DNA from: Chondrosia reniformis
Taxonomy: Eukaryota > Porifera > Demospongiae > Chondrillida > Chondrillidae
DNA: 64,000 bases
Assembly (NCBI GenBank): GCA_947172415.1
Contig: OX359195.1
Coordinates: forward strand, 5,183,501-5,247,500
Reading direction: 5' to 3'
A program made the position numbers and the translations under genes. Shown in pieces: positions 26,701 to 36,200 of this stretch. The stretch's first letter is position 1; each line of letters starts with the position of its first letter. Below the pieces are notes generated by a model that was given only the letters and a program-made list of their open reading frames with translations, was not told where the DNA came from and made no database searches.

Positions 26701-29694
26701 TCACTAGTGGACTGCCTTTAAATAAGTAGCCTGAAACAGCATTCCCCACATACCTACTCTGCCTATTCTATGGTAAAAGGCCTATAGGGAACTAAACCTA
26801 GTGAGAGCTTTTGATGAGGATACAATAGTTTTCTCCTTCTACTTCTCTTCTTCTCCATTGAACTAGACAGTTGTTTCTGGCCTTCTTCAGTGACTCTGGG
26901 AATCTTTGTCTTCTTCTCTTTATTCTTTTGCTCCATTGGGCTACACAGTTGACAACTTGTTTATTGGAATGCCACCCTTCATCAGTAACCCTGAAAGTTC
27001 TCTGAATCCTTTGGTTCTTCATTCTTATACTTTTACAACATATACATAATTGCTTTAACTAATCCCAGCATGTCCCTATACAATATGTACGTACGTATGA
27101 CGCGTGAAAGGGATCGAGAGTTAATTGGACAAACCCCATGGGAAGGCTATAAGAAATCAGTGACTTTTTAACATTTCTTGTACTTATAATGTCTGTTTGT
27201 GTGTTCCGTAGATTGGTCCATTGTGTGATGTTAACAAGAGGACATCTGATTATGGAAGACCAGTAGTTTGTGCCAATGAAGCTCTGAGGAGACATGTGTT
27301 GCTAGGTGTATTGAACTTAGCTATCAAAGTACGTATGTAGATACAATGCAAGTGTACGTACATATATATAACATACTGACCAGGTTTAGAGACCTCTAGT
27401 GCTAGTCTGCCCACCTCTTATCTAGTTCAAGGAGTAATCCCTTTAGTCATGTTTCCGCAGAAGAACAAGCAAAACAGTTTAAAAGTGACCTCCCAGTATA
27501 GACTGTGTTTGTGAATTACTGCTTACTACCATTACACTAGTACACCTTTGCTTATTGTACAGTAAGTGTCTTGTGTTCCTTTAGTTTTGAGTTTGTTAGT
27601 TGTAAACATTCAAGTTTACAGCTTCTGCTGTTCAGCATACAACCCAATGAAGTCAGGATCTCTTGTGTTGCTGCAATAAACTTAACCTTCCTAGCAAATC
27701 ATAATAACAGTATTGATTTTAAACCAACCTTTTTCGTTATTAAAGACATTCCATTCAATATGCGCTGAGTAAGGTAGCTAGCCATTTTACAGAAGACTGA
27801 CTGTGCATCTAATTTGTATAATATTTCTTTCATTTCCTGTGAGCCATTGCTCTTGTTTTGATTGTAGCAAGCTTGTTTTGATGAGCTCAGGACAAAGCAG
27901 CAGCTTGGCTATGTAGTCTCCTGTGGCTCCACTGCAATTGAGAATATAGAAAATCTGTACTTCTTAGTTCAAGGAGAACATAGTCCTTATGAGGTTGCTG
28001 ATAGGATTTCTGGATTTGTGGCAAACTTTTCTGAAAATGTGGCGGAAGAGAAAACATTTAACCAATCAAAGAATGCATATCTAACAATATTACAGTCCAA
28101 CTACAAGAACCTCCAGGACCAAGCTAATATCATGTGGGGAAGGATAATAAGCAGACGTTTTCAGTTCAACTTTACAGATATCCTCAAAAATGTTGCTGAG
28201 GAAATTAGCCATAACGACTTCAAAGCTTTTTACCACCAGTTCATCTACTCTGCTGAACAAGATGTTTTTAATCTGAAGAAGCAATTTTTTGTGGCTGCCT
28301 TTGCCAACAAGGCTTTCCTCAACTTTACTGATTCAAAACATGAATACAAGCTGGACGATGTTCAACTGTTTAGGGAATCGGCCGATTATTGGGGTTCAGA
28401 GGTATGTACGTATACGTATATGTGACCTTTCCTTGTGACATTGTCATATACGTACGTACTACATAGCCTCTCTCTCCTTCAGCTCATATGCCATGAAAAG
28501 TCTAATATACCATTTTCCTACATGCTATGTATTCTGTAAAAAGGCCTATAGGGGAACTAAACCTGAAGAGAGCTTTGGATGAAGGATTCTTTTCCTTTCT
28601 TTCATCTTCTTCTCCACTGGGTCAGACAGCTGTTTCTGGGAATTCCACCCTTCATCAGTGATCCCAGGAGTCTGTTTTTATCTTTATCTTGATCTTCTGT
28701 GAATCCTTGGCTCTCTATGCTAAATCTAGGGGCCTTATATACACTATTTTGGTGCCAAAAGTACGTATGTATACTATGTATTTGTACCAATAGGATGTCA
28801 GCTGTGAAAATAGGACAGCCAGTAGTGGATTTAAGCTGGGATTCAAACTCGAAGTAGAGATACCTAGTAATTCAACCTGCTTTGTGTCTACAGTGGCGGC
28901 TGTAGCACCAAATATGACAGAAATACTTGTAACATTTGATGGATCAACTGGCAAAGGAAAGCTGTATCAAATAGATTCTTCAGAACTGCATCCTGCCAAA
29001 TGGTGCCATGATAATGGCAAAAAGCTAATTCCCCCAAAAGGTAAGGAGATAGGTAGTTTCAGTCTCTAATACTGGTACGTAAACCATAAATCTCATACTC
29101 CGATCACCATCATTGGAAGCCTCGTTGACAACAGTCTTAGATCTGTAACCTGATATGTTCCAGTTCTTCAGTTGTCCCATAAACGTACCCCTGATTAATA
29201 AGCCAATTTTTGTTCTCAAAATGGCCGCCATCATAATTTTGTGCACTTAGTTTGCACAAACTTACTTTTCATAAGTGGCAGTTGATTTGATTGTACTGAT
29301 GTGTATTTTAATTGCAAAATTTAAGTTATAACATATATTTTAAAATTATATGTATATGTACATAAGTATATGTATATGTTTACTAAATGTTATATACTGT
29401 ATATACTTTTGCTACTACGTACATGGTTCTTGTAGATATATATGTTGCAACATGTAAATGAGAATGGGCCATTTGTATGCTCCCACACTTGGTTGTAGTG
29501 GTTACACAATAAAGGATCAAATGTCATCATGGAGGCTGCTGTATGCATTATACCTAATAATACCGTAATATACATATCTTGTATTCCTGTCTGCAGGGTA
29601 TCCAGGTAACTTTACATGGGCAGAATATTTAAGCAAGACAGAAACTAAAGCTGTGTCCAGTGACTGCTTTGCAACTGCAGACAACACACAATAA
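17726..29694 (+). CDS. Membrane-anchored M16 zinc metalloprotease, insulysin/nardilysin-like (13 exons)
   Basis: Exons: 17726-18858, 19641-19731, 20234-20787, 21319-21749, 23808-23912, 24568-24744, 25247-25370, 25586-25748, 26211-26384, 27212-27328, 27868-28405, 28894-29040, 29597-29694. They sum to 3852 bases (1283 residues) with consistent phases. The protein has a short acidic cytosolic head and a membrane segment at about residues 36-62. A Ser/Thr/Pro stalk follows to about 215, then M16 repeats. The inverted zinc motif HFCEH is at 269-273 and the third ligand is Glu350 in 'AVDLEYQKD'. Exon 11 keeps 'LRTKQQLGYVV', matching the Arg and Tyr of insulysin that act with the N-terminal zinc site. 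It is therefore likely an active type II ectoprotease. IDE (about 1019) and nardilysin (about 1150) lack this anchor and stalk. Exon 11's donor was chosen at GTACGT, four bases past another GT, to keep frame. Substrate unknown. Confidence 0.93.
19764..20105. mobile_element. Pogo/Tigger-type MITE in M16 protease intron 2
   Basis: A 342-bp non-coding element flanked by TA. It starts 'CAGTAGAACCTCGGTTATCC' and ends 'CCGGATAAGTAAGGGTCCAC' plus TG. The ends are imperfect inverted repeats of the pogo type. Confidence 0.8.
21750..23450 (+). repeat. 23-bp minisatellite, about 74 copies, beginning at a splice donor
   Basis: The unit is 'GCAAGCACGCCAACCTTACA' plus GTA, repeated without break through intron 4 of the M16 gene. 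Units vary at two spots: CACGCC, CACACC, CATTCC, CATGCC or CACTCC, and TTACAG, TTACTG or TTATAG. The first unit is continuous with the donor (A|GTAAGTAAGCATTCC). Multi-unit blocks recur, for example about 22230-22380 and 22590-22745, showing larger duplications inside the array. Confidence 0.97.
23530..23715 (+). mobile_element. tRNA-derived SINE
   Basis: One of the clearest copies. It has an A-box-like 'TGTAGCTCAGTGTAGAGC', an anticodon-arm-like 'CTGGTGGTCATAACCAG', a B-box-like 'GGTTCTATTCC' at about 23615, and a 'TTGTGATTTGATCATCACTT' tail. It lies just after the minisatellite in the same intron. Confidence 0.82.
24017..24366. mobile_element. Pogo-type MITE in M16 protease intron 5
   Basis: A 350-bp element flanked by TA. 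Its terminal inverted repeats are almost perfect over about 22 bases (start 'ACTCAATCCTCCCTTATCCG', end 'CGGATAAGGGAGGATTGAGT'). It has no coding capacity. Confidence 0.87.
26755..27010 (-). repeat. Dispersed repeat family A in M16 intron 9
   Basis: Reverse-strand copy. The complement of the core ('CCACCCTTCATCAGTAACCC'), of 'CTTCTCCATTGAACTAGACA' and of the tail ('GGCCTATAGGGAACTAAACC') is present. Part of the interior appears duplicated. Confidence 0.7.
28535..28735 (-). repeat. Dispersed repeat family A in M16 intron 11
   Basis: Reverse-strand copy ending with the complement of the family head ('TTTATCTTGATCTTCTGTGA'). Together with the copy at 3712 it suggests a full length of about 200-250 bases. 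Confidence 0.72.
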
Positions 29695-30934
29695 CATCTA
29701 AACCGTGATACCTGCAGTTTTAGACATGTGTATTTGCCAATTCTCTTGAGTCTCACATGTAATGTGCACACATACGAACATATATGTCAACATTAAATAT
29801 TGGATTAAACATACATTTATGAGTGGCATGATTTTGTAAAATTTATATTATTTGCTTTGAGTATATGAACATCAGTACAGTCTATAATATCTAGTGCATC
29901 CACATTATAATATACGTATGTCTGTAGGTGTACTCGTATTGTGCTTTGAGTTTCATGGATATAATGTACGTATGGAGTATTATGACAGTACAGTCTATAT
30001 AATTTTTGGATATCAAAGTATATACTCTAGTATAACACCAATTTATGGTGAGATCTGTTTCTTTTGCCTCAGTCCTTATATATATATACAAATGCTCTAT
30101 TGGCTCAGATACAGTACTGATATACACATAAACAGTGATATACATTTACAATCTCATGCAAGATGGTTGATCTGGTTTTGCTAATTTCTCTCAATTGACT
30201 CGGCATTAGGAGTACTGAGTTCCTAATTAAAATAGAGAGTTTGGACAAGACACAATACATCCAGTCAGACAACTATACATGGACTATATATACATATATA
30301 CCATGCAGACGCCAGTCAGCTTAATTCTTAATTTTACCATACGTATATATCTGGAAATTTTGGTGGAGAATATATTTTGCCAGATTGGCAGTTTTCAGAG
30401 CATTCCACCAATATACGTACATGCACCGAATGTAGGATAATAACTGTCTTGTCAGTGAAATCACCAAAGTAAAATCTGCTAAATACCATAATACGTACGT
30501 ATGAGCAATCCACCAAACATTCTCACCAAAGTTCCAGCCATACGGTATATAAGACTCAATTATTACAGTATAATGCTTTTTAATAATTATATGTTATGTG
30601 TACATAAAACTACTTAAATGTATAGCGTGAGAACAAATATTTAGTGTGCTTCTTTCATTATCTACCATTTTCCAATCAACCAATTAAAATGGCCATCCAA
30701 TTTGACAAGATGTCTGGTCATTGGATTTCACAAAAACAGCACTAAAAGCACAGCTAACTTAAGTGCTGCCATAGAGCGCATCATTTCCACATGTATACCT
30801 CCGGATCCCCATATAGGCATGCACCCTGGAAGCCATTTAATAAAAGGTCATTCAAAAATGAAGAGCTTTAGGAGTAGGGATATGCGTAGTTGCATTCCAC
30901 ACATGATAATGCCAAAATCTTTTTTGGCCTCTTT
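29695..30934. other. Spacer between the M16 protease and PLAC8-like genes
   Basis: The two genes converge here. An ATTAAA that could serve as a polyadenylation signal for the M16 gene lies near 29793. The rest is AT-rich with TACGTA runs. Short frames on both strands lack family features, so I call no gene. Confidence 0.5.
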
Positions 30935-32391
30935 TTAGGGGCTGCAGCTTCTATTTATGAATAGCCAAACTGATCCCCAGCCTCTAAATGAGACCTGAAT
31001 TTTAGACATACAAATACATATAAAAGTGATTTTCTTACTGCAGCTTCTTGTGACAGAGCACAAGGGTAACAGAAGGTAGTTGCCAGACAATCCTTTAAGG
31101 TTGAGCCCTGCATACAGAAAAAGTACATGGCTATAAATTATAATTGATGATTCAAAAGGATTTCTTCTAATTGCGTTGAACTTATCTTTTAGATAGTACA
31201 TCTTTCGATTCTTTGAGCGTCTAAAAACCACAACCAAATGATTTATCAAGCCAAACTGAGTTTTTAGACGCTCAAAAAATCAAAAGATGTACCATCTAAA
31301 AGATTCATTTAATTATTAATTAATTTTTACATTCTCCTTTTGGACCAGATATGCACAGACAGGGCCAAATTAGCAGCAATATTATCTGCGGGTAATTATC
31401 TAAAGGTCTGACATATATCCTGTAATAATACATAACAAAAGGTCAAGAAGAAGACAAAACTTCCCATGGGCATTGATAAAGGGTGGAATTCTTAGAAACA
31501 GCTATCTGGCCCAGTGAAGCAGAAGAGAAGTAGAAGGATAATCTTTTGTATTAGTTCTCTATAGGCCTTAACTCGTAAGTAGACATATAGAATGTAAGAA
31601 AAAATGGTGTATTAAATTATTCATACTACAATTTTATAGATTCTTGGTATCAGAATATGGAAAGACTATCACAAAGAATCTCTTTGCTTATAGTAAGCAC
31701 TCCTTTCCGCTAACTTGTATATGCTTCTCTTCTCTAATCTTTTGCCTAATGAACAAATGTGGACCACAAAATACGTCAGCCAAAAATATTCTAACAGCAG
31801 CATCAGCTAGGCACCACAGCCTGTAGCCCTCACCCACTCCTTCAGCATTCTTACCAACAATGTGGCATGGACAGAGGGTTGCTATGATACCTGTATACAC
31901 AGAAGAAGGCTATGTACATTCAAGGGAAATGATTTACGTATTTCATATTATAAGTAATGATGTCAATGTTTATTAAATTTGCAATATATTCAAAGATATA
32001 GTCTAGATGATGATCATATTACCTACTATATACATATACTATATATACTATATACTATGTACTTGAAATACTAGAGTATGCTTTATTGGCGAATTTGAAG
32101 TAACCGAGCCCAAAAAATATAAACTATACGCATATCCGATAATCGCCCAATCTCAATGTTTGACCCTTTTGTCTTCTCTTCAGTCGCAAAATTTGGGCAA
32201 GTCTGTATTTTTTAAACGTTTCGATAAAAATTTGAATCTTAGTTCCCCCTCTACAAAATATTTCCTTTTAAGGTATACTTACATGTACTGGGGGCTTCAC
32301 AGCACTGAGAAAGACTGTGCTGCCATTCATTTTCACTAGAACGTTCTTCGTTGGTACTTTCCTGTAATTCTTCGTTCCTTTCTGCTGCCAT
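30935..32391 (-). CDS. PLAC8/cornifelin-type cysteine-rich protein (4 exons)
   Basis: Exons on the minus strand: 32391-32283, 31890-31715, 31107-31039, 30994-30935, giving about 137 residues. The PLAC8 pattern is clear: an acidic start, 'EWQHSLSQCCEAPSTC', then 'CPCHIVGKNAEGVGE', 'IREEKHIQGSTLKDCLA' and 'FCYPCALSQEAA'. PLAC8-family proteins are small, cysteine-rich and often membrane-associated; roles vary from cell-size control to metal transport, so no specific role is assigned. The ATG at 32391 is in the frame that keeps the Trp and Cys motifs; a longer overlapping frame starting further upstream does not splice in phase. The second donor (GTTAGC) is weak but phase-correct. The last exon could instead start at 30983 and stop at 30951. 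Confidence 0.82.
31187..31303. mobile_element. Palindromic foldback MITE
   Basis: Two arms of about 45 bases (left 'TCTTTGAGCGTCTAAAAAC', right 'GTTTTTAGACGCTCAAAAAA') surround a spacer of about 30 bases. The sequence matches the family of the palindrome at 6742-6942 ('GGTnCATCTTT' and 'TTTGAGC' blocks). It lies in PLAC8-like intron 2. Confidence 0.8.
31438..31600 (+). repeat. Dispersed repeat family A
   Basis: Copy antisense to the PLAC8-like gene, within its intron 2. It starts 'GGTCAAGAAGAAGACAAAAC' and carries 'AAGGGTGGAATTCTTAGAAA'. Confidence 0.7.
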
Positions 32392-32833
32392 TGTATTGGG
32401 GTAGCAGCTGCTACGTGTGTTTCGTCTTGCTCGATATTAGTATCGGACATATCCTTGTAAACTATGATTATCGTTCGATATATATGTATATTATATAGTG
32501 TTAATGTTGTTAGGTGATCCATGCACATATAATAGGCGTAGGAGGTAGACTCTATGTACAGCAAGAGCAGTGAACAGATATGCAAATGTGAGGTTGTATT
32601 GGATTACTAGGTGAGAACTCCTCCATGTCTATATATCTATCCTTAATCTCAGAGGAATCTATATTATCATACCGTACTCTCTAAGTAGGGATGTATATAT
32701 AACATACGTACATAATTTTGATTCATTTATATAGCAATAATAATTCATACCATTATAATATAACACTATAATGTAGTAGTGTCAATATGAACTAATAGTT
32801 TCAGTATGGAATAATACTATCACGATTAAGTGA

Positions 32834-35353
32834 TTACTTTTTGAAGTTCTTCTTATGGTGTTGGGTAAGTGACTCCATCCATTTCTTTGGCCCCTTTTCA
32901 GAAATCAGGTTAATCAGTGAAGTTGGAAGCATCCCTTTGAAATCAGTCCGAAAGATCATTGTAAGCTTGGTGGAATCAGGTTGGTTTGGGTCACTTCGAA
33001 TAATTATACCCGAGTATAAAGTATCAGCCCTAAATTTGAAATTGACGATACACTAAAATACCAATTCTAATCGATAGATACTTTATAAAGAAAACTTCAT
33101 GAGCATACATGACTTGCTGATATTTGCAATCAGTGTAGCCATATCATAAGAACCCAATTAAAGACTAGATGAAAATTTTTACACAACAAAGTATCTAATA
33201 TGCACATGGTTAAAAATATATATACCAAATCTTACTTACAGTACTGTTCCTGAGATATCTGGCATTTTGGGATGAGTGCCTTCATAGGCCTTGCTGAATA
33301 TGTAATGAACATTATTTTCATCATCTCGGACATGCTTGACACGCTGCACAAGAGAGCGATCAGACACACCTGGAGGCATCTTTGAACGCCTATACCCACA
33401 GAAGTGTTACATAATGTGTTATACAAACTAACACATACAACCCCCTCTCTATTATATATATACACTAGGCTAGGGCTATATATATATATATAAGCAGAGA
33501 CCAAAATGTATTGTACATACATATGTTTGCTTTCTGTGGGCCTCTAATATAACATTAATGTATACGTAGCTACAAGATATGTATACACTTGGGTAGGTAG
33601 TCAGGGGTATATGTATACACTTGGGTAGGTAGTCAGGGGTATACGTATACACTTGGGTAGGTAGTCAGGGGTATACGTATACACTTGGGTAGGTAGTCAG
33701 GGGTATACGTATACACTTGGGTAGGTAGTCAGGGGTATACGTATACACTTGGGTAGGTAGTCAGGGGTATACGTATACACTTGGGTAGGTAGTCAGGGGT
33801 ATATGTATACACTTGGGTAGGTAGTCAGGGGTATATGTATAGCTGGCCACCAAAAGGGTGAGAATGGTCATGTCACAGTAATTAATGCGCCCAGTCACTT
33901 TGGAATGCAATTAGTACTAATTGGTTCAGCCCAACTGTGAATTATACTGAACATTGTACATTGAAATCAAGCATACAAATTTAATGTGCTTGCTGAAGCT
34001 GAAGCACTTTCTATCATTACCAGGACCTTCCAATAAAGCTTTACTCTCCAAGTGCTCTCAGTATATATAATGGTGAGATTACATATATCAGGAAACAAAA
34101 TTGTGCCAGCATGCATTTTGTTATATAATATGAATAGCAATAACACATACACCATAAGTTGACCTTCTGTTACATACAAGAATAATTGCATTATTGCATC
34201 ATTATTGCATCCTCTCATGTGGTATATATATACCATCACAGCTTTGACTACATAGGTCTATATACCATCACAGCTTTGACTACATAGGTCTATATACCAT
34301 CACAGCTTTGACTGCATAGGTCTATATACCATCACAGCTTTGACTACATAGGTCTATATACCATCACAGCTTTGACTGCATAGGTCTATATACCATCACA
34401 GCTTTGACTACATAGGTCTATATACCATCACAGCTTTGACTGCATAGGTCTATATACCATCACAGCTTTGACTACACAGGTCTATATATACACATGATTT
34501 AAGGTGCAGGTTTGGTGATTCACATCGTCAATTCCTTACCAATAGACAATCTTGTGATCTTCCATGTCCTCCAGTATTTCAATTGAAGTAAATATAGTAT
34601 CCCACTCCATCCTCCTTTTCAGGTCAGTAATCATTTTAATGACTACATGCCAAATTTGAACATACACACATATATATATGTATGAAAAAGCTATAATTAC
34701 ATTACACAGCTAAAGTACTTGGTATGTACGAATGTGTATAATTGTATAGATCAAACTGCTTTTTGTTTCCCTATTTATCAAAAAGAAACTGGAAAACTTT
34801 CATCTGTTAGCATATCTATATTAATTATAATTGTTTGAACATACATGTATGGGGCGCCAAACGTGTCAAAATTACAAGTTTTCTCTGTTAAGCATCTATA
34901 ATTCATATGCTCTATATAATATTATGAATTATTAGACAGACAGACACTAAGAGATAGAGAGATAGAGCGATAGATTGCAACTCTTACCATCTGCAGGAGG
35001 TATTCCCGGGAATGTCAAAAAACCCTATATACAAATCAAAGGTAATATTATTATATAAGAGACCAGATGAAATGTATTGATACAGTTACTGTAGCTACAT
35101 ATTATGACAATCATTTAAGTTAGTTTGGCCAAAATGAAAGTATACAATACAAATAAATATCACTTAGGCATGCAGACTTAAGTGTAAAAGTACGTACCTT
35201 TATTGCATTGACCGGTGAATCGTCATCGTGTTTTTTCCATACCTCTACCTTTTCGTTGCGTAAAACGAGCGTCCATCCTTGTTCCTTCTCTTCGCTTAGT
35301 ATCTTTTCTATATCGGAATCATCGAAGAAACCACTGTTACCTTGACTAGCCAT
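32834..35353 (-). CDS. START-domain lipid-transfer protein, copy B (5 exons)
   Basis: Exons on the minus strand: 35353-35198, 35024-34988, 34642-34540, 33389-33240, 33029-32834, 213 residues. START domains are hydrophobic-pocket folds that carry phospholipid, sterol or ceramide. Landmarks are 'GWTLVLRNEKVEVWKK', 'IKGFLTFPGIP', 'DLKRRMEWDTIF' and 'ADTLYSGIIIRSD'. The protein is the START domain with almost nothing else, closest in layout to the PCTP/STARD10-like group. There is no signal peptide or membrane segment, so it is probably cytosolic. Copy A lies 848 bases upstream with matching exon sizes. Intron 3 holds two unrelated 32-bp minisatellites. The ligand cannot be told from the sequence. 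Confidence 0.9.
33585..33842 (+). repeat. 32-bp minisatellite, about 8 copies
   Basis: The unit begins 'ACACTTGGGTAGGTAGTCAG' and includes 'GGGTATACGTAT'. Copies start every 32 bases from 33585. It lies in intron 3 of START gene B. Confidence 0.97.
34231..34487 (+). repeat. 32-bp minisatellite, about 8 copies, unrelated unit
   Basis: The unit 'TACCATCACAGCTTTGACTA' continues with 'CATAGGTCTATA'. Copies differ mainly at one base (CTACATAGG or CTGCATAGG), which tends to alternate along the array. It shares intron 3 with the array at 33585. Confidence 0.97.
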
Positions 35354-35744
35354 CCTGAGGTCCTCACAGAGTAATCCGCAGACTGATATAGTTACGCACT
35401 TGAGGGCTGTGGAAACTTCGAACGTGTGAATTAATTACAGATCTCACATCACTGCTTGTCTAGCTGTCTGAATCACATATTGTTACGTCAGTCATATCCT
35501 CAATCTATGGCTTGCTGGATTCACTCATGACTGAATGACATATGTCATACCAATGGTCATACACTGTTACGGCCTCGCCCCAAGTATAGACGCACATGCA
35601 CTGCTATACACGCCAGGGGGCTCTTGGCAGACACGTTTAGCAATTAAAATACATAACTGTACGCATGTATAATAGGCGATGAATATACATATCTTCACCA
35701 TTCACAGTAGAGGAATTATGTACCTACATTTAACTCTACATGTC

Positions 35745-35860
35745 AAATGAAAAGCTATGAAACTAAAACCTCTGGGCTGTATACCTTAATCCATATACAC
35801 GAGTTACAGCAGTTGAAAAGCTATGAAACTAAAACCTCTGGGCTGTATACATTAATCCAT
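35745..35860 (+). repeat. Two-copy local duplication
   Basis: 'AAAGCTATGAAACTAAAACC' and the following 'TCTGGGCTGTATACCTTAAT' occur twice about 64 bases apart, in the spacer between the two START genes. Confidence 0.85.
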
Positions 35861-36200
35861 AATAGATGTCCTGTTAAACTATACACTAGTTACAGCAGTT
35901 AAAAATACTCTAATCTTAAGTACAGATGATATGGCTACCACAAGTGAAATTACTCTATTTACCACGAGGTAGACATAAGTATACGTACACTTTGGCATAT
36001 GCTGGCATGCACTGATCAATTATTACTCCAACTATTAATGTACTGCCTTGCAGAGACAATTCATGGCAACTATATATTAGCATATAAACTACATGACAAT
36101 ACAGTATGTAGAAGATTAAAACTGTACTCTTACAAATGGCATACTTGGAACCATGTAACAAAATAAATTGACAGCATGTAGCTTGACAGTGTACATGAGG

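Noticed and set aside
30702..30938. 78-codon plus-strand frame
   Set aside because: No recognisable domain, no good splice context, and it abuts the PLAC8-like terminal exon on the other strand.
32268..32585. 105-codon frame beginning far upstream of the PLAC8-like gene
   Set aside because: Its frame does not splice to exon 2 in phase and loses the Trp and Cys motifs; the ATG at 32391 in another frame does.
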